DNA of 64,000 nucleotides from assembly GCF_963676685.1 (NCBI RefSeq), contig NC_092346.1, positions 32,873,133-32,937,132 on the forward strand, read 5' to 3'. This DNA comes from Mytilus edulis. Taxonomy: Eukaryota; Mollusca; Bivalvia; Mytilida; Mytilidae. A model generated the notes under the pieces. That model was not told the DNA's origin, made no database searches, and was given only the letters and a program-made list of their open reading frames with translations. The position numbers were made by a program, and so were the translations under genes. Shown here in pieces: positions 54,601 to 64,000 of the stretch (its first letter is position 1; each line of letters begins with the position of its first letter).

Positions 54601-55410
54601 TGTATTGTTATCAGAGGTGTGAGTATCTAAGGTCATGATATCAAAGTTGTACGTATCTACTGTAGTGTTATCAAGAGTCGCTAGTATCTACTGTAATGTT
54701 ATCAGAGTTGTGAATATCTAACGTGATGATATCAAAGTTGTCCGTATCTACTGTAGTGTTATCAGAGTCGTCAGTATCTACTGTAATGTTATCAGAGTTG
54801 TGAGTATCTAACGTCATGATATCAAAGTTGTCCGTATCTACTGTACACAAAGTGTTATCAGAGTTGTTACTAACTACTGTAATGTTAACAGAGTCGTCAG
54901 TATCTACTGTAATGTTTATCAGAGTTGTCAGTATCCACTGCAATGTTACCAGAGTTATTAGTATCTACTATAGTGGTACATAGTTGTCAGTATCGACCGT
55001 AGTGTTATCAGAGTTATAAGTATCTACTGTAGTTTTATAATAGTTGTCACTATCTACTTGGTGTTTTCAAAGTTGTCAGTATCCACTCTGGTGTTTCCAG
55101 AGCTATCAGTATCCACTAAGTGTTTTCAGAGTTGTCAGTCTCAGCTGCAGTGTAATAAGAGTTGTCAGAATCTACTGTAGTGTAATGTTATCAGAGTTGT
55201 CAGTATCTACTGTAGTGTTATCAGAGTTTTTAGTATCCACTATAGTGCTATCAGAATTGTCAATATCCATTGTAGTAGCCCATAGTTGTCAGTTTCCACA
55301 GTAACGCTATAAGAGTTGTCAATATCTATTGTAGTAGCACATAGTTATCAGTATCCACAGTAGTGTTACCAGAGTCGTCAGTATCCACTGTAGCGTTATC
55401 ATAGTTATTT
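51661..55410 (-). repeat. 30 bp array, 730 bp higher-order repeat block
   Basis: The same 30 bp motif continues with more indels. Three near-identical 730 bp units are visible (landmarks at 52982, 53712 and 54442), so minus-strand frames shift between units. One 251-codon minus frame (51998-52753) remains open. Some 30 bp units are shortened or end in 'gtacacaaagtgttatc'. Confidence 0.88.
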
Positions 55411-55573
55411 ATAGGTTTCAAAACGAGTGAGAATTAGATATCGATTGATATCAACTCGAGTTATTTAATTTCAATAATAATAAACGAGCCTATGGCGAGT
55501 TTATTATTATTGAAATTAAATAACGAGAGTTGATATCAAGCGATATCTAATTCTCACAAGTTGTTAAACCTAT
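55411..55573. mobile_element. Fold-back element with 75 bp arms
   Basis: The arms 55411-55485 and 55499-55573 are near-perfect inverted repeats (ends 'ataggttt' / 'aaacctat', with 'gagaattagatatcg' and 'gatatcaactc'), with a 13 bp loop. It interrupts the 30 bp array. A half copy lies at 37193-37290. Confidence 0.82.
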
Positions 55574-55663
55574 TTCTCTTATGGCAAAAAGTTGTATGTG
55601 CGTGGCCTATTTGTTGCGAGTTGTGTTGCTACGGCCGTTTTTCTTTGCAACGCGTACTGATCT

Positions 55664-56402
55664 TTCTCTTATGGTTGGGGCCTGTTATCTAATTTGTAAC
55701 AAGTGTATTGACACGTTTTTCTACAATAATTAACAAATAACTCATTGTTGCGCCTTAAAATCTTCTTTTTATCAAATTTTATTACATTCTGAAGCGGCAC
55801 ATAAGCCAGAAAACGCCCGGTGTTTATGTATGACACCGGAAGCATACCTATGACGTCACGCAGTGTAGGGATTAAAGAAGATAACATCTTTTCGCGGAAT
55901 TTTCGCGGATTTTACACTGAAATTGTGATTGAAATTTAATTATGAATTTGTTTTGCATTAGAATAGAGATAACTGTATTGTATTTGAAGCTTTGCGGACG
56001 TCCATCGGTAGTTTTACTGTCGCATACAGAGGGAAATTGAAATTGGAATTTGTGCCAGTTATAATGCCTTTGCTCCGTTACATAACCGTATACGGGTTCC
56101 TTTCTTTATTTCTTCGTCCATGATAAGATTTATATTAGATTATGCAGACGATAAAGCAGACGAAAATCGCGAAAACCGGAAGTAAACAATCAGTTGTCAA
56201 GAAAAAAAGTAGTCCCAGCATGACCTTTTCCAGTGAATAATGACCTGATCAACGGCCAATGAAAATATTGGAAGTTTACGAGATAAACCAATCAAATTAA
56301 CGTAATTTTGATATCACTTTTTCATATCACACTCCGTACGGTGTGATACAAAAAATATCTATTCACGTGGGAGTTAGATAACAGGCCCCAACCATAAGAG
56401 AA
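55664..56402. mobile_element. 739 bp element with 29 bp perfect TIRs
   Basis: TTCTCTTATGGTTGGGGCC and onward (55664-55692) is the exact reverse complement of 56374-56402. The interior has non-array sequence, including 'gagataactgtattgtattt' shared with the element at 31208. No transposase is visible. It is next to the fold-back at 55411, and both lie inside the 30 bp array. Whether they form one composite insertion is unclear. Confidence 0.75.
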
Positions 56403-57290
56403 TGCTATATACTGTACTGTTTTCAAAGTTGTCAGTATTTATTGAAGTGTTAACAGAGTTGTCAGTATCCACTGTAGTGTTATCCGAGCTGTCAGTATGC
56501 ACTGTAATGCTATCAGAGTTGTCAGTTTCCACTCTAATGTTATCAGAGTTGTCAGTATCCATTGTAATGTTATCAGAGTTGTCAGTATCCACTGTAATGC
56601 TATCAGAGTTGTCAGTTTCCACTCCTAATGTTATCAGTGTTGTCAATATCCACTGTAATGTTATCAGAGTTGTCAGTTTTCACTGTAATGCTATCAGAGT
56701 TGTCAGTTTCCACTCCTAATGTTATCAGTGTTGTCAATATCCACTGTAATGTTTTCAGAGTTGTCAGTATCCACTGTAATGCTATCAGAGTTGTCAGTTT
56801 CCACTCCTAATGTTATCAGTGTTGTCAATATCCACTGTAACGTTATCAGAGTTGTCAGTATACACTGTAATGTTGTCAGAGTTGTCAGTATCCATGGTAG
56901 TTGTCTCAAAGTTTTGAGTGTCTACTTCAGTGTTATTAGGGTTGTCAGTATCCACTATAGAGTTATCAGATTTGTCAGTATCAACTTTAGTGTTATTAGA
57001 AATGTAAGTATCAACTGTCGTGTAATCAAAGTTGTCATTATCCAGTAATATGTTATCAAAGTTGTCAGTATCCAGTAATATGTTATCAAAGTTGTCAGTA
57101 TCCAGTAATATGTTATCAAAGTTGTCAGAATTCACTGTGGTGTTATGATCAGAGTTGTCAGAATCCACTGTAGTGTTATCAAAGTTGTCAGTATCCACTA
57201 CAGTTTTATCAGAGTTGTCAGTTGTCTCTTAATTGATATCAGAGTTGTGTCCAGTCATATTATCAGATTTGTCACACGTTTAACCAACTT
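56403..57290 (-). repeat. 30 bp array, third block
   Basis: The 30 bp units resume after the insertion ('gttatcagagttgtcagtat'). A 105-108 bp subrepeat with 'ccactcctaatgttatcagt' occurs three times. The minus frame at 56794-57198 (134 codons) again reads as D/N/T-rich decapeptides. Units decay towards 57290. Confidence 0.85.
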
Positions 57291-57617
57291 TTAAGTCTGA
57301 ACGACTTTCTAACATGTATATATTTATAGATCAAATATGAATAGCTACAAATAAACTCAAAGTGATAACCATAGAAAATAATAAATGTATCCACAGACAA
57401 TATTCGTAGATAATCGTGTTCTTTTCTTTTATATTCAGCATTGTTTATCTTGTTATCACAATGAAATAAATCTTATGTCTTTAATCATTGTATTGCTGTA
57501 ATATTACACATTTGTAGGTATTAATTTCTGTCATACTAGTATCTTTATTTCTTCTTTTTTGTTATTTTCAGAAATAAAGTCGGTTGTATTTACTTTGTTA
57601 GGCAGATCTGTAATGAG
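57291..57617 (+). other. Stretch between tandem arrays
   Basis: This is AT-rich sequence without a recognisable gene or repeat. Confidence 0.4.
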
Positions 57618-57752
57618 TCAACCAGTTTTTGGTCAGATGTTTTGTTATCGTGTTATTTGGTTCAACCAGTTTTTGGTCAGATGTTTTGTTATCGTGTTAT
57701 TTGGTTCAACCAGTTTTTGGTCAGATGTTTTGTTATCGTGTTATTTGGTTCA
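57618..57752 (+). repeat. 44 bp tandem repeat, three copies
   Basis: 'accagtttttggtcagatgt' and 'tttgttatcgtgttatttgg' repeat at 57621, 57665 and 57709 (44 bp apart). A diverged fourth copy stands alone at about 58205-58245. The frames here are repeat read-through. Confidence 0.9.
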
Positions 57753-57848
57753 GGTTGCACTTTGTAAATACAGCTGTTTCTAAAATCAAGCCTCTTTTGG
57801 GGAGTAATTGCATATTCATAGAAAATTGATTTTGTTTACATACTGGTT

Positions 57849-57896
57849 CCCAGTTATACTCTCTGTGTTCCATATCGCAGAGACAGAACTGGGGAA
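57849..57896. repeat. Short hairpin
   Basis: CCCAGTT and TCTCTG pair with CAGAGA and AACTGGG around a 13 bp loop. Nothing else marks it as an RNA gene or terminator. Confidence 0.4.
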
Positions 57897-58670
57897 TGTT
57901 ACCAGTAAATAAACACGTGCATATTGTTTACATTGAAATCTGTGGTAACTTTTCATTCGAAGTAGGGGTAGTTAAGAAAATTAGTGTAAGTTTAAACTCT
58001 GAGAAGTTCAGGGCATATAAACGTTGAAAATATGCCGCACAGCCCTATATTTTGACCTTTGAAAAAAATTGTGGTGCATATGAACTTTCAATTCTAGGAT
58101 AAGATTTTTTTCAAAACTTCATAGTTAAAGTGGTACAGTTTTAGCCGTAAAAGGAGTTCCTATGGGAAATTGCATTGTCAATATTTACATAAATGCAACC
58201 TTCAGCCAGTCTTTGGTCAGATGTTTTGTTATCGTGTTATTGGGTTATTGTTATTACCTTGATATTTTGTTGAGTAAATGTTAAATCTTCCAAATCAGTG
58301 TTATTGGCATATTTATCGTTTGTCATCATGATTCGTTACTGTGCTATTATCAGATATATCGTTCGTCAACACATTATTGTTAAAATCATGATTAGTCGGT
58401 TTATAATTGTTAGAATCAATGTGTTATTGACAAAAGTATATTTGATTTTAAGTCATTGTTATAATCTTAATAACAATCATTTTAATAACAATAATGTGTT
58501 AAATATTACTCAATGTGATATTGTTAGAATCATAATATTAGTTTTTATCATATATTTAGGAGTAAATACAGTAGTTTTGAATATATGATAAATATCCTGC
58601 TGTTTAATCCATATCGCGCAACATTAATACGCACCCTTTATCGCATGGCTACCCCTTATCGCACACCTAC
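57897..58670 (+). other. Stretch before the 32 bp array
   Basis: No gene is supported. The 96-codon frame at 58298-58588 lies in AT-rich DNA that already resembles degenerate 32 bp units ('gttattgttagaatcat'). Confidence 0.4.
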
Positions 58671-60450
58671 TCGGATTTACAATTAGTCAATGTGTTATTG
58701 TTGCAACCATGATATATTAGTCAATGTGTTATTGTTTTAATCATGATATTAGTCAAATGTTATTGAAAGATATGTTGTTCGCCATGATATTATTGTTAGA
58801 CTCATTATTAGTTCATGTGTAATCGTTAAAAATCATTATTAGTAAATGTTTCATCGTTTTATTGTTAGATTTGTTGTTAAGTAATATATTATTTGTTATA
58901 ACCATGATTCTAGTCGATGTGTTATTGTTTTAATCATAATATTAGTCAATGTGTTATTGTTAGAATCATAATATAAGTCAATGTGTTATTGTTTTAATCA
59001 TAATATTAGTCAATGTGTTATTGTTAGAATCATAATACTAGTCAATGTGTTATTGTTACAATCATAATATTAGTCAATGTGTTATTGTTAGAATCATAAT
59101 ATTAGTCAATGTGTTATTGTTTTAATCATGATATTAGTCAATGTGTTATTGTTTTAATCATAATATTAGTCAATGTGTTATTGTTAGAATCATAATATTA
59201 GTCAATGTGTTATTGTTTTAATCATGATATTAGTCAATGTGTTATTGTTAGAATCATAATATTAGTCAATGTGTTATTGTTTTAATCATAATATTAGTCA
59301 ATGGGTTATTGTTAGAATCATAATATTAGTCAATGTGTTATTGTTAGAATCATGATATTAGTCAATGTGTTATTGTTTTAATCATAATATTAGTCAATGT
59401 GTTATTGTTTTAATCATAATATTAGTCAATGTGTTATTGTTAGAATCATAATATTAGTCAATGTGTTATTGTTTTAATCATAATATTAGTCAATGGGTTA
59501 TTGTTAGAATCATAATATTAGTCAATGTGTTATTGTTAGAATCATGATATTAGTCAATGTGTTATTGTTTTAATCATAATATTAGTCAATGTGTTATTGT
59601 TTTAATCATAATATTAGTCAATGTGTTATTGTTAGAATCATGATATTAGTCAATGTGTTATTGTTAGAATCATAATATTAGTCAATGTGTTATTGTTTTA
59701 ATCATAATATTAGTCAATGTGTTATTGTTAGAATCATGATATTAGTCAATGTGTTATTGTTTTAATCATAATATTAGTCAATGTGTTATTGTTAGAATCA
59801 TGATATTAGTCAATGTGTTATTGTTTTAATCATAATATTAGTCAATGTGTTATTGTTAGAATCATGATATTAGTCAATGTGTTATTGTTAGAATCATAAT
59901 ATTAGTCAATGTGTTATTGTTAGAATCATGATATTAGTCAATGTGTTATTGTTTTAATCATAATATTAGTCAATGTGTTATTGTTAGAATCATGATATTA
60001 GTCAATGTGTTATTGTTAGAATCATAATATTAGTCAATGTGTTATTGTTAGAATCATAATATTAGTCGATGTGTTATTGTTAGAATCATGATATTAGTCA
60101 ATGTGTTATTGTTAGAATCATGATATTAGTCAATGTGTTATTGTTTTAATCATAATATTAGTCAATGTGTTGTTGTTAGAATCATAATATTAGTCAATGT
60201 GTTATTGTAAGAATCATAATATTAGTCAATGTGTTATTGTTTTAATCATAATATTAGTCAATGTGTTATTGTTTTAATCATAATATTAGTCAATGTGTTA
60301 TTGTTTTAATCATAATATTAGTCAATGTATTATTGTTAGAATCATAATATTAGTCAATGTGTTGTTGTTAGAATCATAATATTAGTCAATGTGTTGTTGT
60401 TAGAATCATAATATTAGTCAATGTGTTATTGTTTTAATTATGATATCATT
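58671..60450 (+). repeat. 32 bp minisatellite, about 47 regular copies plus degenerate edge
   Basis: The unit is 'atattagtcaatgtgttatt' followed by 'gttttaatcata' or 'gttagaatcata', 32 bp. The core 58915-60440 is highly regular; 58671-58915 is degenerate. The two variants (TTTTAA / TTAGAA) are intermixed, and a rare 'aatgggtta' variant recurs 192 bp apart (59301, 59493), showing six-unit higher-order duplication. Confidence 0.93.
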
Positions 60451-60517
60451 GACAGATATATTGTTCGACATCATATTATTGTTATACTCGTTATTGATCC
60501 ACGTGTTATTAGTTACA

Positions 60518-60780
60518 GCGGATTCCATTGAGTGTGTAGCGAAAGGTAATATCTTTGGTTAGCTTGCTTGTTAGCTGAACTGTGAAGTCATTATTAGGTC
60601 AGGTATACTACCCTCCTTTCGAAGTAGCATAGTCCAACAGACAGATCGATTGGTTTTCTGTCGGACTAGTCTATTCTTCAAGTATGGTAGTTTACCTAAC
60701 CTATCAATGAATTCACGGTTCAGCTAACAAGCATGCTAACCAAAGATATTATCTTTGGCTACACACTCAATGGAATCCGC
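60518..60780. mobile_element. 263 bp fold-back MITE
   Basis: The ends GCGGATTCCATTGAGTGTG and CACACTCAATGGAATCCGC are inverted repeats that continue for about 65 bp ('ctttggttagcttgcttgtt' against 'aacaagcatgctaaccaaag'). It is inserted at the edge of the 32 bp array. I could not fix a target duplication. Confidence 0.8.
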
Positions 60781-63480
60781 AGTAGTGTGTTATCGTTGAA
60801 ATCACGATTAGTAATAGTTTTATCGTGTTATTGTCATATGTGTCATTAGTCATTATGTTATTGTTAAAATCGTGATATTAGTCGATGTGTTATTGATAGA
60901 ATGATGATGTTCTTCATAACGTTTTTGTTAAAATCATGATAAGTCATATGTTAGTATTTGAATCAAGATAAGGTTGTCATTTTGTCCCTGTCATAGTTAT
61001 TGCTTCTCGATGTGCTTTCGTTAAAGTATTTGTTGTGTTACTTTATATATTATGAATTCGTATTCCATGTATCATTTGTCATTTTTTGTTGTTGCTCATA
61101 GCATTTCATTTCATAACATTATGTACTATGAATTAATATGATTATTAAATTTCAATTATTGGTATACATTTTGTTCAAGTTAGTATCAGTGGTTATCGGA
61201 TTTCTCATTAGTCATTGGGTAACTGGAAGACAAATAGATAGTTTTCACGTTCTGTGACTATTCTGTTGTTGTTAGTACATCGATTGTCATTACACTTTGT
61301 TGTTAGTACGTCGATTGTCATTACACTATGTTGTCAAATTGGTCATTTTGTTATTGTCAAATTAGTCGTTTTGTTATTGTCAAATTCGTCGTTTTGTTAT
61401 TGTCGGATTTGTATCGCGCGGTAAAATGCAAGATGACTCGTTATTCATGTTCTTATTAACAAATGTATATTTGTATAACTATATAATCGATCATTAAGTT
61501 GTTGTAAGATTATCGCCAGTTGTTATTGTTGTGTTTTGTAACGTTATAATCATTATCGGCTAGGTTAAGATGTTACTGTTAGATCTACCGTTGGCCATTC
61601 TGTTATTGTCATAGTTATAACTGATTATAGCCCAATTGTCAGATTTGTAACTGATTATCGGCCCTTTTGTCAAATTAATAACTGATTATCGCCAGGTTGT
61701 CAGATTTGTAACTAATTATCGTCCCTTTTGTCAGATTTGTAACTGGTTATCGTCTTATTGTCAGATTTATAAATTATCGTTGGTTAGTGTTATACTGTCA
61801 GGTATGTCGTTCGTCAATATACTAGTAAAATTGTCAGAATAATAACTGCTCATTGTGCGTTTGTCCAATTTATAATCCCTACCTTTGTAAAGTTTACTCC
61901 GGTATGTCATTTCATTTTGGTCATTGTGTTGTTCTCAGATATATCGCTGGCAAATATTGGCTATTGCCACCTTGGTAGCAAGTTATTGTACTTTTATAAG
62001 AATTATAACCACTGTTTATGCTAATTGATTACTAGTATATATTCCTTTGTATTTTGATACCTCCTTTGTCAGTCGTGGGTTCGTACTTTTATTAGATGTA
62101 TCGATCATTGGCTATTTTAAAGTATGTTTAATATCAGTCATTATCGCATTGACATATTTAAGTTAGTCATTGTGTTAATGTCAGCTTTACGTTAGTCATT
62201 GTGTGAATTCTCTGGGTTTGTCATTGTGTTAATGTCAGAATTAAGTTGGTCATTGTGTTAATGTCAGATTTGAAATGATAATTGTATTAATGTTTTGAGA
62301 TGCTCAGGGCGGTATGGCAGCTTTAAGTTGTTCATTGTGTTAATGTTTTAAGCTTGTCATTATGTTAATGATAAACTTTTCTGATTGACATATAGTAGCA
62401 TTTTGTTTTTGACTGCTTCCATTTACAACTGCACCATTGTTCTGTTTGCAACTGTTCCATTGCCCGTTGTTTAATAGCAGCTTTAATGTTGCTCATTGTG
62501 TTGTTTGCAGCTGTGTCATTGCCGTTTTTTGTTGGCTGCATTATCATTTATCATAGTGCTTTTTGCATCTGTATTACTACTCATTGTGTGTCGGGAAATT
62601 GATCACTGCTTATTGGGTTGTTTGCAGCTGTTCCATTGCTCATTTTGTGTAGGCAGCATTTTAGTTGTTCATTGTGTTGTTTGCAGCTGTACTGTTGTGT
62701 AATGGCAGCTTTTACGTTGCTCATTGTCTTTGCACCTTCACCATTGTTCATGTTACGTTGGCAGAATTATCTTTGCTTATGTTTTGCAGCTGTATCATTG
62801 CTCTTGCTTATGATGTTAAATGCAGTTGTTAAGTTGTTTGTATTCCCAGCTTCATCATTATTCTTTGTTTTGTGTGCAGCAGTGCCATTGCTCGTTTTGT
62901 ATAGGTCGTTAATTGTTTCATTGTTCGTTTCGTGTTCGCAGCTATACCATTGTTTATTTTTTTGTTTGCAATGCCCTATTGCTCATTTGGTGTTAGCAGC
63001 ATAATCATTGTGTTGTTAACAGCTATATATATCATTTCCCATTTGTTGGTGTCTATATTATTGATCGTCGTACATTGTGTTGTTTGCAGCTATAAATATA
63101 TATATATATACCATTGCTAATTTTGAATTGGCAGTATTGTCATAGCTAATTGTGTTGTTTCCAGCTTTACCATTACTCACTTTGTGTTGTTAGATTTTTT
63201 ATTGTTCGTTTTGTTGTGCCTGATCTTCCATCGGTCATTTTATTTTGGCAGCCTTATCATTGTGCAATGTGTTGTATGCAGCTGTGTCAATTCTGATTAT
63301 GTAATGGCAGCTTTACCATTATTCAATGTGTTGTTTGCAGTTGTCAGCTGTTTCAAATCTCATCTTGTTTGAGACATCAACATAATTGATCATTGTGTTG
63401 TTGGTAACTACAACAATGTTAATTGCTTTATAGCTGATTATTGGTTCGTTTATCTGCTATAATATTGTTCGTTGTGCTTT
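60781..63480 (+). repeat. Degenerate tandem-repeat DNA
   Basis: Several decayed arrays follow one another. They include 'ttgtcaaattcgtcgttttg' units near 61320-61400, 'taactgattatcg' units near 61600-61760, 'tcattgtgttaatgtcag' units near 62160-62370, and 'ttgcagctgt..cattgctcat' units at 62400-63340. Plus-strand frames of 60-128 codons here are cysteine/leucine-rich read-through of these repeats and are not called. Confidence 0.65.
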
Positions 63481-63499
63481 TTTGCAATTTTTCATTGCA

Positions 63500-64000
63500 A
63501 ATGATAAATAAAGGCAACAGTAGTATACCAATGTTAAATAGTCATAAATCGATTGAGAGAAAACAAATCCGGGTTCCAAGCTAAAACAGAGGGAAACGCA
63601 TCAACTATAAGAGGAAAACAACGAAACAACAGAAACATTGAAATGCAACAACAAACAAACGACAATGCAAAACACACAGAAACGAACTATAAGATAACAA
63701 ATGTCATTTTCCTGACTTGGTACAGAACATTTTTATAACAAAATGGTGGGTTTAAACCTCGTTGTGTTGCTAGCCCAACCTGGCGCTTTTATGGCAATGT
63801 TAAATACACCACTAAAATGAAAACATTACATGACAGGATTACGGTACAAATAAATGCAAAAACAATCAGGACAGAATAATACATAAATAAACAATATAAT
63901 AGAACATTTCGACATGGTCCACAGAATAATAACGAATACGTAAAACAACCTAGGACAGCACACAAAAAAAAAACAAAAACCACGAACTGTCCGTCACACA
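63500..64000 (+). repeat. Abundant mussel dispersed repeat, runs off the window
   Basis: 'cgcatcaactataagaggaa' and 'ttcctgacttggtacagaac' match the repeat at 12240-12560. It continues past the window end with 'acatttcgacatggtccaca'. It has no ORF that can be supported. Confidence 0.65.

Noticed and set aside
45735-60450. CRISPR-like array
   Set aside because: The tandem arrays have contiguous units without unique spacers, and the sequence is a eukaryotic nuclear genome.
62496-63004. Cys/Leu-rich frames that look like membrane proteins
   Set aside because: They read through degenerate 'ttgcagctgt..cattgctcat' tandem repeats; the composition comes from the repeat.

Overview
The window looks like nuclear DNA of a marine bivalve, most likely a mussel (Mytilidae, Mytilus-like). 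It is AT-rich and full of introns. It carries repeat families I recognise as abundant in mussel and other bivalve sequence: the 'aagaagatgtggtatgattgcc' family, the 'TATGCCCC ... GGACACATTCTTGTT' family, the 'AGCTCACCTGGCCCAAAGG' family, and tRNA-derived SINEs. Nothing in it is bacterial or organellar.

Region 1 (about 0.6-39.3 kb, + strand): 13 exons of EIF2AK4/GCN2, the eIF2-alpha kinase. They cover the charged linker that follows the RWD domain, the whole pseudokinase domain and the start of the true kinase N-lobe, including the Gly loop, the ATP lysine and the alpha-C glutamate. The RWD exons should lie upstream of the window. The rest of the kinase and the HisRS-like and C-terminal domains are missing. 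The introns hold an intact antisense TRIM-like gene (8.7-10.4 kb) and many transposons. These include a 3.8 kb long-TIR element (10.9-14.7 kb) with a SINE nested in it, and a 4.2 kb element with split direct repeats (A1 ... B1-A2-B2) that carries a single Gag-like ORF (18.7-23.0 kb). There is also a 5.1 kb TIR element with a TAA target duplication (32.1-37.2 kb), which contains a 3.9 kb TIR element, which in turn contains about seven copies of a 430 bp tandem repeat.

Region 2 (41.3-45.5 kb, + strand): the last three coding exons of a Meis/homothorax-type TALE homeobox gene, from the third homeodomain helix to the stop codon, and its 3' UTR. The switch from mid-GCN2 to the Meis C-terminus happens in 39.3-41.3 kb, next to a dispersed repeat. 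Both genes are incomplete there and on the same strand, so this is either an assembly join or a real breakpoint.

Region 3 (45.7-64 kb): gene-poor tandem-repeat DNA. It holds a 73-74 bp array, an 8.8 kb array of 30 bp units that keeps 10-residue D/N/T/S-rich frames open on the minus strand (with 869 bp and 730 bp higher-order repeats and an inserted fold-back/TIR block), a 44 bp triplet repeat, a 1.5 kb array of 32 bp units with a fold-back MITE next to it, degenerate repeats, and a dispersed mussel repeat that runs off the end.

The items most worth checking are the split-direct-repeat Gag element, the triplicated splice acceptor of GCN2 exon 4, the GCN2/Meis junction, and the nested TIR elements. 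All gene calls come from reading translations and splice sites by eye; no database search was run.
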